DNA from: DAOUBF01 sp034432795
Lineage (GTDB): Bacteria; Chloroflexota; Anaerolineae; DSLN01
NCBI GenBank assembly: GCA_034432795.1
Contig: DAOUBF010000079.1
Location: 1-64,000 of the forward strand
Direction: 5' to 3'
DNA: 64,000 bases
Shown here: positions 55,342-63,378 of the stretch, one piece after another
Layout: the number at the start of each line of letters is the position of its first letter
How positions within the stretch are numbered: position 1 is the first letter of the stretch
The notes under the pieces: model-generated
Databases searched by the model: none
What the model was told of the DNA's origin: nothing
Seen by the model: the letters and a program-made list of their open reading frames with translations, nothing else
Program-made: the position numbers and the translations under genes

Positions 55342-57245
55342 CCCAGGGTAATGCCTTTCTTGAACGCCTGAGCCGTGGCCCGATCCTGTGCGACGGGGCG
55401 ATGGGCACGATGCTCTACCAGCGCACCGGCACGTTTGAGCATTGCTTTGACGAATTGAACCTATCGCAGCCGGAGTGGGTGGCGGAGATCCATCGCGCCT
55501 ATATTGAGGCCGGGGCCGAGATCATTGAGACGAACACCTTCGGCGCCAACCGCTTCCGCCTGGCCGAGCACAACCTGGCCCATAAGGTCAGCGACATTAA
55601 TGCGGCTGGCGTGCGCATTGCCCGTGAGGTGGCCGCGCTGGCCGGGCGGCCGGTGTTCATCGCCGGTTCCATCGGCCCCACAGGCGTGCGCCTAAGCCCG
55701 ACCGGCTCGGTCACGCCCGACGAGGTGCGGGCGGCCTTCCGTGAGCAGGCCGCTGCACTGGCCGACGCCGGCGCTGACCTGATCATCGTGGAGACCTTCT
55801 CGGACCTGGTGGAGATTGAGGCGGCGGTTCGGGCTGTCCAGGATGTGTGCGATCTGCCCATCATCGCCCAGATGACCTTCACCCAGGACCTGCGCACGCC
55901 GGTCGGCCACACGCCGGAAGCGGTCGCCCAGACGCTGGCCGCGCTCAACGTCCCGGTCATCGGCGTCAACTGCTCGGTTGGCCCCGCCCGCGTCCTGACC
56001 GTCACCGAGGACATTCGTGCCGCGTTGCACGCCGCCGGATTGGACGACCGGATCAAGGTCTCGGCCCAGCCGAACGCGGGTTGGCCGGAGGTCATCGGCG
56101 GGCGCATCATGTACCGCGCCACGCCGGAGTATTTCGGTGATTATGCCCGGCGCTTTGTCCTGGCCGGTGCGACCATCATCGGCGGCTGCTGCGGCACGAC
56201 GCCGGCGCACATCAGCGCCATGCGCCTGACACTCAACGCGCTGGCCCTGGCCCCGCAGCGCAAAGAGGCGCATGTGGTCGTCGTCCAGCCCCCATCCCGG
56301 CAGAAGCAGCCCTTGCCGCCGGAGCCGCCCACGCAGCTTGCTCGCAAGCTGGAACGCGGCGAGTTCGTTGTCAACGTGGAAGTCAGCCCGCCCAAGGGCT
56401 TTGACCCCTCACGGGTGCTGGCCGGTGCGCTCATGCTTAAGCAGGAGGGCGCCGATGTGATCAGCGTGGCCGACAGCCCCCGCGCCCGCCTGCGCATGAG
56501 CCCCTGGGCCGTCGCTCACCTCATTCAGACGCAGGTGGGCATTGAAACCATTCTGCACTTCCCCACACGCGGACGCAACCTGCTGCGTGTGCAGAGCGAC
56601 CTCCTGGCCGCCCACGCTCTGCACGTGCGCAACCTGTTTGTCGTCATGGGCGACCCGCCCAATATCGGCGATTACCCGGAGGCCACCGATCAGTATGATG
56701 TCGTGCCCACGGGCCTGGTGCGGCTGATCAAGCAGCACTTCAACCAGGGCGTTGACCAGGCGGGCGCGCCCATTGGCCGCCCCTGCTCCTTCCTGGTGGG
56801 CGTTGCGCTTAACCTGAGTGCCCAGGATATGGACAAAGAGATCAAACTGTTACGCAAGAAGATGGAGTCTGGGGCCGATTTCGCCCTCACCCAGGCCGTT
56901 TTTGACATCCGCACGGTGCGGGCCTTCCTGGATCGCTACCATGATCTGCATGGCCCGCTGACTCTGCCGCTCCTGGTGGGTGTCCTGCCGCTGGCGAGCG
57001 GGCGCCATGCCGAATTCCTGCACAACGAGGTCCCCGGCATGTACCTCCCGGAGGAGGTGCGGCGGCGTATGCATCTGGCGGGCGAGAGGGGGCGCGAAGA
57101 GGGCATCCGCATGGCCCAGGACCTGCTCCTGGCACTGAAAGAACTGGTGCGGGGCGTCTATATCATGCCCGCATTTGGCCGCTACGACACGGCGGCGGAG
57201 GTAATCAGCGTCTTGCGGCAGCCTGCCCCACCTTCCGCCGCTTGA
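55338..57245 (+). CDS. Bifunctional homocysteine S-methyltransferase / 5,10-methylene-THF reductase
   Basis: The protein has 635 residues from the ATG overlapping the vapC stop (a GTG at 55326 is possible). Residues 1-300 form a BHMT-type domain (GPILCDGAMGTMLYQ, ETNTFGANRFRL, NCSVGPA, GGCCGTTPAHI) with its zinc cysteines. Residues about 330-620 form a MetF domain (FVVNVEVSPPKGFDP, FVVMGDPPN, RKKMESGADFALTQAVF). The fused enzyme, like YitJ, makes methyl-THF and can methylate homocysteine. Together with MetH it completes the methyl branch under the SAM riboswitch. Confidence 0.93.
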   Translation: MTQGNAFLERLSRGPILCDGAMGTMLYQRTGTFEHCFDELNLSQPEWVAEIHRAYIEAGAEIIETNTFGANRFRLAEHNLAHKVSDINAAGVRIAREVAALAGRPVFIAGSIGPTGVRLSPTGSVTPDEVRAAFREQAAALADAGADLIIVETFSDLVEIEAAVRAVQDVCDLPIIAQMTFTQDLRTPVGHTPEAVAQTLAALNVPVIGVNCSVGPARVLTVTEDIRAALHAAGLDDRIKVSAQPNAGWPEVIGGRIMYRATPEYFGDYARRFVLAGATIIGGCCGTTPAHISAMRLTLNALALAPQRKEAHVVVVQPPSRQKQPLPPEPPTQLARKLERGEFVVNVEVSPPKGFDPSRVLAGALMLKQEGADVISVADSPRARLRMSPWAVAHLIQTQVGIETILHFPTRGRNLLRVQSDLLAAHALHVRNLFVVMGDPPNIGDYPEATDQYDVVPTGLVRLIKQHFNQGVDQAGAPIGRPCSFLVGVALNLSAQDMDKEIKLLRKKMESGADFALTQAVFDIRTVRAFLDRYHDLHGPLTLPLLVGVLPLASGRHAEFLHNEVPGMYLPEEVRRRMHLAGERGREEGIRMAQDLLLALKELVRGVYIMPAFGRYDTAAEVISVLRQPAPPSAA

Positions 57246-57296
57246 GAAGCTCAATAGCTCAACAGATTATAGAATCGTCACCCCCCCACCTCCCCG

Positions 57297-57331
57297 CCCC
57301 CTTCCTTAATAAAAACAAAGGAAAGGGGGAG
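57297..57331 (+). terminator. Likely terminator of the methionine operon
   Basis: CCCCCTTCCTT pairs imperfectly with AAAGGAAAGGGGG around an AT-rich loop, about 50 nt after the stop. No clean T-run is present, so it may be another C/G-rich repeat. Confidence 0.45.
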
Positions 57332-57383
57332 TCACCCCTCTCTGCTATGATGGGAGGGGCTGGGGCAGAGATTATTCCAGCAC

Positions 57384-57412
57384 TTGCGCAGTTTTCGCCC
57401 TCAATGTATTAT
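57384..57412 (+). promoter_or_regulatory. Promoter of the hydrolase lipoprotein
   Basis: TTGCGC (57384-57389), 17 bp, TATTAT (57407-57412). Confidence 0.55.
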
Positions 57413-57435
57413 CGGGCGTCCGCTAGGAGGAGAAC

Positions 57436-58560
57436 ATGAACGCGGTACGATTGCGGAGCCTGGTGCTTCTGCTGTTCGGTATATGGGTACTCGCCGCCTG
57501 TCGTGGCAGTACCTCGCCGTCCCCCAGCCCGACGGCTGCGACATCGGGCGCAGGCGCCGCTGAAGCGGTGGCGCAGGCCACACCCACCGCCTCGCCAACG
57601 CCTGTCCCGCCCAGCGATACGCCCACAAACACGCCCACGCCTACCCAGACCCCGACGCCGACGCCCACGCCGTTGCACCCGCTTTCTATTGTGCGGATGC
57701 GGCAGCAGGCTTATCCTGGCAGCGACATCGTGATTGAGGAGACGCTGGAGCCGGGCAGCAACTACAACCGCTACATCGCCTCTTACCGATCAGAGGGGCT
57801 GAAGATCTACGCCCTGTTAACCGTCCCGCGTGGCGACCGGCCCCCGACCGGCTGGCCGGTGATCATCTTCAATCATGGTTACATCCCGCCCTCCCAGTAC
57901 AGGCCCACCGAGCGCTATGTGGCCTATGTGGATGCCTTCGCCCGGAACGGCTATATCGTCTTCCGCCCAGACTATCGCGGGCACGGCAATTCCGAAGGCT
58001 CTCCCTCAGGGGCCTATGGCTCCCCCGCTTACACCATTGATGTCCTCAACGCGCTGGCTTCCATCCAACGCTTCCCAGAAGCGGACCCCAACCGTATCGG
58101 TATGTGGGGGCATTCTATGGGAGGGCACATTACCCTGCGGGCGATGGTCATCTCTAAAGAGATCAAAGCGGGGGTGATCTGGGCTGGCGTAGTAGCCTCG
58201 TACCCGGACCTGCTCAGTCGCTGGAGGAGGCCAGCGGGCAGCACGGCCCCCAGCCGGGGCTGGCGCGGCAGCCTGACGGCGCTCTACGGCTCGCCGGAGC
58301 AGAACCCGGAATTCTGGGCCTCTATCTCGCCGAACACTTATCTCCGCGACATCTCCGGCCCGTTGCAACTCCATCATGGCACCGCCGATACCAGCGTCCC
58401 GCATGAGTTCTCAGAAATGTTGTACCAGCAGATGCTTGAGGCCGGCCAGACAGTGGAGTTTTACAGCTATTCGGGTGACAACCATAACATCTCCAACTCG
58501 TTCAGCCTGGCGATGCAGCGCTCTATCGCCTTCTTTGATAAATATGTGAAGGGTGGATAA
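57436..58560 (+). CDS. Alpha/beta-hydrolase lipoprotein (S9-peptidase-like)
   Basis: The 374-residue protein has AGGAGG upstream of the ATG. A signal with lipobox Cys22 (VLAAC) is followed by a Thr/Pro-rich spacer (TPTNTPTPTQTPTPTPTP). The alpha/beta-hydrolase domain starts near residue 105: FNHGYIPP (oxyanion), RPDYRGHGNSEG, nucleophile elbow GHSMGG near residue 227, Asp in HHGTADTSVP, and His in SGDNHNIS. It resembles dipeptidyl-peptidase/acyl-peptide hydrolase-like esterases. Anchored outside the membrane. Substrate unknown. Confidence 0.9.
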   Translation: MNAVRLRSLVLLLFGIWVLAACRGSTSPSPSPTAATSGAGAAEAVAQATPTASPTPVPPSDTPTNTPTPTQTPTPTPTPLHPLSIVRMRQQAYPGSDIVIEETLEPGSNYNRYIASYRSEGLKIYALLTVPRGDRPPTGWPVIIFNHGYIPPSQYRPTERYVAYVDAFARNGYIVFRPDYRGHGNSEGSPSGAYGSPAYTIDVLNALASIQRFPEADPNRIGMWGHSMGGHITLRAMVISKEIKAGVIWAGVVASYPDLLSRWRRPAGSTAPSRGWRGSLTALYGSPEQNPEFWASISPNTYLRDISGPLQLHHGTADTSVPHEFSEMLYQQMLEAGQTVEFYSYSGDNHNISNSFSLAMQRSIAFFDKYVKGG

Positions 58561-58583
58561 GGGCGCCCCTGCGGTTGACCTTG

Positions 58584-58614
58584 GAAACCCGGTTTCTCGC
58601 AGAAGCCGGGTTTC
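58584..58614 (+). terminator. Hairpin after the hydrolase gene
   Basis: GAAACCCGG and CCGGGTTTC around a 13-nt loop, followed by T-rich TTTCTATAT. It begins 23 nt after the stop. Confidence 0.55.
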
Positions 58615-58700
58615 TATATCCGCGTCGGCCTGCGCCGACGCCCGGACGCAGGGGCGCAATGCATCGCGCCCCTGCAAGGCGCGGTTTTAACCGCAACGCT

Positions 58701-58729
58701 TTGCCAGGACAGCCCCGACCAGATAAAAT
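58701..58729 (+). promoter_or_regulatory. Promoter of ligA
   Basis: TTGCCA (58701-58706), 17 bp, TAAAAT (58724-58729). Confidence 0.7.
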
Positions 58730-58765
58730 GAATAACAGGCTTTTGATGGATAGGAGGGTGTCGGC

Positions 58766-60886
58766 ATGATCGATCCCCGGATCGTTGAACGGGTTGAACA
58801 ACTGCGCGAACAGATCCGTTATCATAATTTCCGCTACTACGTTCTGGATTCGCCGGTCATTTCGGATGCCGAGTACGACACGCTCATGGCGGAGTTGCGT
58901 CAACTGGAGGAGGCCTACCCGGAACTGATCACGCCGGATTCGCCCACGCAGCGCGTAGGGGGCGCACCGGCGGAGAAATTCGTCAAAGTGCGCCATCCCC
59001 GCCCCATCCTCAGCCTGGGCAATGCCTATAGCGCGGATGAGGTGCGCGCCTGGTGGGAGCGCATCCGCAAGCTGATCCCGCCGGAAGCCCTGCCCGTTCA
59101 ATTCGTGGTGGAGCCGAAGGTGGACGGCCTGACGGTCGTCCTGACGTATGAGAACGGTGTCTTCGTCCAGGGCGCGACCCGCGGCGATGGCGAGATCGGC
59201 GAAGACATCACAGCCAACTTGAAGACGATCAAAAGCCTGCCGCTGCGCCTGATGGTGGTGGAAAAGGAGATCGCAGGCGATGGGCCTGTGCCCGCCACCG
59301 TTCGCTCCTCGCCTGCCCAACAACTCTCCCTGTTTGAGCCTTCACCCCTCACCATCCCGCGCCGGCTGGTCGTGCGCGGCGAGGCGTATATCCCGCTGAC
59401 CAAGTTTGAGGAGTTCAAGCGGAAGATGGCGGAGCAGGGCCAACGCATCTATGCCAACCCGCGCAACACCGCCGCTGGCGCCCTGCGCCAGCTTGACCCG
59501 CGCATCACCGCCTCGCGTCCCCTTGACCTGGTATGTTACAGTATCGTTGAGGCCGAGGGGCTGGAAGTGACCACTCAATGGGAGACGCTGGCCGTGCTGC
59601 GGGCTTTGGGCTTCCCTGTCGCCCGCGAAGTGGCCCTGTGCAATTCGCTGGAGGAGGCTATCGCCTTCTGCGAGAAGTGGGCGCGGGAGCGCAACCGCTT
59701 CAATTTTGAGGCCGATGGCATGGTGATCAAAATCAACGACCTGCGCCTGGCCGAGCAACTCGGCGTGGTGGGCAAGGACCCACGCGGCGCGATTGCCTTC
59801 AAGTTTCCGGCGCGTGAGGCCACCACGCGCATTGTGGGCGTGGAGATCAACGTCGGGCGCACCGGCGTCCTCAACCCTGTCGCTGTGCTGGAGCCGGTGG
59901 AACTCGGCGGTGTGATTATCCGCCACGCAACGTTACATAACTATGAGGACATCGCCCGCAAAGATATTCGGCTGGGGGATGTTGTCACAATTAAGCGCTC
60001 AGGCGACGTGATTCCCTACGTCGTCGGGCCTGTGGCCGACCTGCGCACCGGCGAGGAGCAACCTATTACCCCCCCGGCAGTGTGTCCCTTCTGCGGTACG
60101 CCCACCCTGCGCCCGGAGGGGGAGGTCTATGTGTACTGCCCGAACGAAGACTGCCCTGGCCGGCAGATGCGCCAGGTGGAGTGGTTTGTGGCGGTCATGG
60201 ATATGGTCACCCTCGGCGGCCAAACCGTGTCTCAGCTCATGCAGGCCGGGCTGATCCGCGATATTGCCGACATCTACACGCTCAAGGACAGGCGCGAGCA
60301 GTTGCTGACCCTGGAGGGCTTTGGCGAGAAAAAGGTGGAGAATCTGCTGGCAGGTATTGAGGCCTCCAAAGCCCAACCCCTGGAGCGTCTCCTGGCGGCG
60401 TTGGGCATCCGCCATGTGGGTGCGACCGTGGCGGCGCTCCTAGCCCAGCACTTCGGCTCCCTGGATGCCCTCATGAACGCCAGCCAGGAGGAACTGGAGG
60501 CCATTGAGGGCATCGGGCCAGAGACGGCGCGCGCCGTCCGCGAATGGTTTGATAACCCGCACAACCGTGCCTTGATTGAGCGGCTGCGCCAGGCGGGGTT
60601 GCGCTTCAGCGTGGAACGGCCAGCCGCCGCGCCGGGTGCCCAGACGCTGGCGGGCAAGACGTTTGTCGTCACCGGCACGTTGCCCGGCTTCAGCCGCGAG
60701 GAGGTGGAAGCCTATATCCAGGCGCATGGCGGCAAGGTGAGCAGTAGCGTGAGCAGGAAGACGGATTACCTGGTCGTGGGAGAAGCCCCCGGCGCGACCA
60801 AGTACAATAAGGCGCGGGAACTGGGCATCCCCATGATTGACGAGGCCGAACTTCGGCGAATGGCGGAGAGCCAGGTGCGAACATAG
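58766..60886 (+). CDS. ligA: NAD+-dependent DNA ligase
   Basis: The 706-residue protein has GGAGGG 8 nt upstream. Domain Ia is at 1-70; in the adenylation domain KxDG reads EPKVDGL, where the lysine is adenylated. The OB fold and a Cys4 zinc finger (CPFCGT...CPNEDCPG) follow, then HhH repeats (EGFGEKKVENLLAGIE; IEGIGPETARAV) and a C-terminal BRCT (AGKTFVVTGTLPGFSREEV). The chain is ~35 residues longer than typical LigA because of an insert near residues 168-192 (EKEIAGDGPVPATVRSSP...) in the adenylation domain, before RRLVVRGEAYIPL. Seals Okazaki nicks. Monocistronic. Confidence 0.97.
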   Translation: MIDPRIVERVEQLREQIRYHNFRYYVLDSPVISDAEYDTLMAELRQLEEAYPELITPDSPTQRVGGAPAEKFVKVRHPRPILSLGNAYSADEVRAWWERIRKLIPPEALPVQFVVEPKVDGLTVVLTYENGVFVQGATRGDGEIGEDITANLKTIKSLPLRLMVVEKEIAGDGPVPATVRSSPAQQLSLFEPSPLTIPRRLVVRGEAYIPLTKFEEFKRKMAEQGQRIYANPRNTAAGALRQLDPRITASRPLDLVCYSIVEAEGLEVTTQWETLAVLRALGFPVAREVALCNSLEEAIAFCEKWARERNRFNFEADGMVIKINDLRLAEQLGVVGKDPRGAIAFKFPAREATTRIVGVEINVGRTGVLNPVAVLEPVELGGVIIRHATLHNYEDIARKDIRLGDVVTIKRSGDVIPYVVGPVADLRTGEEQPITPPAVCPFCGTPTLRPEGEVYVYCPNEDCPGRQMRQVEWFVAVMDMVTLGGQTVSQLMQAGLIRDIADIYTLKDRREQLLTLEGFGEKKVENLLAGIEASKAQPLERLLAALGIRHVGATVAALLAQHFGSLDALMNASQEELEAIEGIGPETARAVREWFDNPHNRALIERLRQAGLRFSVERPAAAPGAQTLAGKTFVVTGTLPGFSREEVEAYIQAHGGKVSSSVSRKTDYLVVGEAPGATKYNKARELGIPMIDEAELRRMAESQVRT

Positions 60887-60894
60887 GAACTCAG

Positions 60895-60975
60895 GGGAAC
60901 TCCCATTCCCTCCCCTATCAAGGGGAAGGGACAGGGGGGATATGTCCCCCGCCCCAGCCATCCGGTCCCCCAATA
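60895..60975. repeat. C/G-rich repeat after ligA
   Basis: ATTCCCTCCCCTATCAAGGG, then GAAGGGACAGGGGGG and TGTCCCCCGCCCC. It forms a potential bidirectional barrier between ligA and the convergent histidine-kinase gene. Confidence 0.65.
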
Positions 60976-61068
60976 CAATGTTTGTGCGCAACAGCCACCG
61001 GTCAGCGGGTTGACCAGCCCAGCGGCCTCGCCGAAGGTCAGCGCAGTGGCGCGGTTTGCACAAAGGCT

Positions 61069-62520
61069 TCAAAGGCTGCTTGTGGGGTGACGGGCAGCGT
61101 TGGGGTGCGGAAGCCCGGAACTGGCTTCCGCAGTCCAGGGTGGGGGTTCGCCATCCTGAGGGGCAATCGGCAGCCAGACGGTGAAGGTCGTCCCCCGCCC
61201 CACCTCGCTCTCTACGGTGATGCGGCCCCCGTGCGCCTGGGCGATCCACTGGGCGATGGACAGCCCCAGGCCCGCGCCACCGCCCCCGCGCGAACGCGCC
61301 CTATCCACGCGATAAAAGCGCTCAAAGATGTGCGGCAGGTGCTCCGGAGGGATGCCCACGCCGGTATCGGCAACGGTCAGCCGCGCCCAGCCGTCCTCAC
61401 GCGCCAGCCCCAGCGTAATCTGGCCGCCTTTTGGAGTGTACTTGATGGCGTTGTCTACCAGATTGAGCAGGAGTTGCTTGAGCTTGTCGGCGTCGCCCAG
61501 CACGGTCACCTGGTCCTCTTCGCCGATCTTGATGTCCAGCCCACTGCCCAGGATGCGGGCGTGGCGATAGACCTCCAACAGGAGCGTGTCCAGTTCCACC
61601 GGCTCATAGGCCAGGGACAGGTTGCCGGCTTCGGCCTTCGCCAGGAGCAGGAGGTCGCCGACCAGGCGCGTCATGCGCTCGGCCTCATCCTGGATGGCAT
61701 CCAAGCTCTCCGGGTCGGGGCCGAAACGGCGGATCAGGTCCACATTGCCCCGGATGGCGGTGAGCGGCGTGCGCAGTTCGTGGGAGATGTCGGCCAGGAA
61801 ACGTTGCTGGGCGCGGAACAGCTTCTCCAGCCGTTCCAGCATCTCGTTGAACGCCGCCACCAGGCGGCCAATTTCATCGGGCGGGCCGTTGTAGATGATA
61901 CGGCGTTCCAGGTCATCGGCGCGGCTGATGGTCAACGCGGTTTCAATGATGGTGTCAATGGGCCGCAGGGCCTGCCGGGCCAGCATCGCCCCGACCAGGG
62001 CCGAGAGGGCGATGGCCAGGACGATGCCGAGGGCCAGGATGGTCAACAGGTCGCGGCGCGCCTGGTCTACGGTGGTGAGGGGCGGTGAGGCAATTTGCAG
62101 ATAGCCCACCAACTGGCCGCTGTCTTCCACAATCAGTGGATAGGTCAGCACCCGTAGATGAGCGCCCAATACGTTGACGTCGCGGATGACGGGGCGCCGC
62201 GTGTGGAGTGCCTCTTTGTCCAGAGGCTCGGTGAGTTGGCGGCCCGACTGTTGCGAGAGGGTCCCATCGGGCGTCCAGATTTGGATGGCGGATACCCCTG
62301 GCGACTGGAACATGTCCAACGGCGGGATCTGCAGGCGGGTGAGTTCACCGGGGAAGGCCCGGCTCTGCGCCCTGATTTCCTCGGCGATGTCCCAGAGGGG
62401 CCGGTCCACGCCATCCAGCAGGGCATACAGCAGGAGGGCGTACACGGCCACGCTGAACAGGATCAGGATGGCCCCCAGGACGCTGGTGTACCACAGGGTC
62501 AGGCGGGCGCGAATGGACAT
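61069..62520 (-). CDS. Sensor histidine kinase (OmpR/EnvZ type)
   Basis: The protein has 483 residues from the ATG that overlaps the regulator's stop (TGATG). TM1 (LGAILILFSVAVYALLLYAL) and TM2 near 165-190 flank a ~130-residue outer sensor. Then come HAMP (ARQALRPIDTIIETALTISRADDLE), HisKA with His near residue 247 (FLADISHELRTPLTAI) and HATPase_c (NLVDNAIKYTPKGG; DTGVGIPPEHLPHIFERFYRVD; GGGAGLGLSIAQWI). It phosphorylates the adjacent regulator. The signal is unknown. Confidence 0.94.
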   Translation of the reverse strand: MSIRARLTLWYTSVLGAILILFSVAVYALLLYALLDGVDRPLWDIAEEIRAQSRAFPGELTRLQIPPLDMFQSPGVSAIQIWTPDGTLSQQSGRQLTEPLDKEALHTRRPVIRDVNVLGAHLRVLTYPLIVEDSGQLVGYLQIASPPLTTVDQARRDLLTILALGIVLAIALSALVGAMLARQALRPIDTIIETALTISRADDLERRIIYNGPPDEIGRLVAAFNEMLERLEKLFRAQQRFLADISHELRTPLTAIRGNVDLIRRFGPDPESLDAIQDEAERMTRLVGDLLLLAKAEAGNLSLAYEPVELDTLLLEVYRHARILGSGLDIKIGEEDQVTVLGDADKLKQLLLNLVDNAIKYTPKGGQITLGLAREDGWARLTVADTGVGIPPEHLPHIFERFYRVDRARSRGGGGAGLGLSIAQWIAQAHGGRITVESEVGRGTTFTVWLPIAPQDGEPPPWTAEASSGLPHPNAARHPTSSL

Positions 62521-63200
62521 CACTCTTCTCTTAACACGTAGCCCATACCGCGGGCGGTATGGATCAACCGCGGTTCGCCATTGGCCTCCAGTTTGTTGCG
62601 CAGGTAGCGGATGTAAACTTCCAGGATGTTGCTCTCGCCACCGAAATCATAGCCCCAGACGTTGTCGTAAATCTGGTCGCGAGTGAGCACCTGGCGCGGG
62701 TGGCGCATAAACAACTCCAGCAACTCATATTCCTTAGCGGTCAACTCAATGGCGCGTCCCCCCCGATAGGCCATACGTGCACCTGTGTCCAGTGTCAGGT
62801 CGCTGAAGCGTAACACCTCCGCTGTCTGGGGCTGGGCGCGGCGCAACAGTGCCCGCACGCGGGCGACGAGTTCATCAAAGGCGAACGGTTTGACCACGTA
62901 ATCGTCGGCGCCGGCATCCAGCCCCTTCACCCGGTCCGAGACCGCGTCCTTGGCTGTGAGCATCAGGATGGGCACGGCGGGGTCAGCCGAGCGCAGGCGG
63001 CGGCACACCTCCAGGCCGTCCAGGTCGCCGGGCAGCATCCAATCCAGGATCACCAGGTCAGGCGGGTTGTCTCGCGCTATCGCCAGGCCTGACTGACCGT
63101 CGGGGGCGACATCTACACGGTAGCCTGCCAGTTTCAGCCCGCGCTCAATCATGCGGGCGATGCCCTGATCATCTTCAATCACCAGGATGCGTGCAGCCAC
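62520..63200 (-). CDS. OmpR-family response regulator
   Basis: The protein has 226 residues. In the receiver, D10/D11 are the acidic pair, D53 is the phosphoacceptor (LVILDWMLPG), T/S lies in MLTAKD and Lys in VVKPFAF. A C-terminal winged helix follows (DLTLDTGARMAYRGGRAIELTAKEYELLELF...GMGYVLREE). The start is GTG at 63200; no Shine-Dalgarno is present and a TATAAT box lies 8 nt upstream, so the mRNA is probably leaderless. Couples to the histidine kinase by an ATG/stop overlap. Confidence 0.94.
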   Translation of the reverse strand: MAARILVIEDDQGIARMIERGLKLAGYRVDVAPDGQSGLAIARDNPPDLVILDWMLPGDLDGLEVCRRLRSADPAVPILMLTAKDAVSDRVKGLDAGADDYVVKPFAFDELVARVRALLRRAQPQTAEVLRFSDLTLDTGARMAYRGGRAIELTAKEYELLELFMRHPRQVLTRDQIYDNVWGYDFGGESNILEVYIRYLRNKLEANGEPRLIHTARGMGYVLREE

Positions 63201-63208
63201 AATACTGC

Positions 63209-63237
63209 ATTATAGTCTGCCTTACCCCCTGCGGCAA
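63209..63237 (-). promoter_or_regulatory. Promoter of the two-component operon
   Basis: On the minus strand TTGCCG, 17 bp, TATAAT, 8 nt before the GTG start. Confidence 0.75.
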
Positions 63238-63254
63238 GGCTGTGAGTGCAGTGC

Positions 63255-63345
63255 GGGGGCTTCCCCTCCCCCGTCCAGGGGGGGAAGTCGCCCCTCTCCT
63301 TCCCCCCTCTCCCCTGTGTGTGGAGGGTTGGGGTGGGGGTACTAT
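63255..63345. repeat. C/G-rich palindromic repeat
   Basis: TTCCCCTCCCCCGTCCAGGG, then GGGAAGTCGCCCCTCTCC and a GTGGAGGGTTGGGGTGGGGG arm. Same family as 25327-25420. Confidence 0.7.
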
Positions 63346-63378
63346 GCGGTCAGGATCGCAGGGCTGGCGCTAGCGTGA

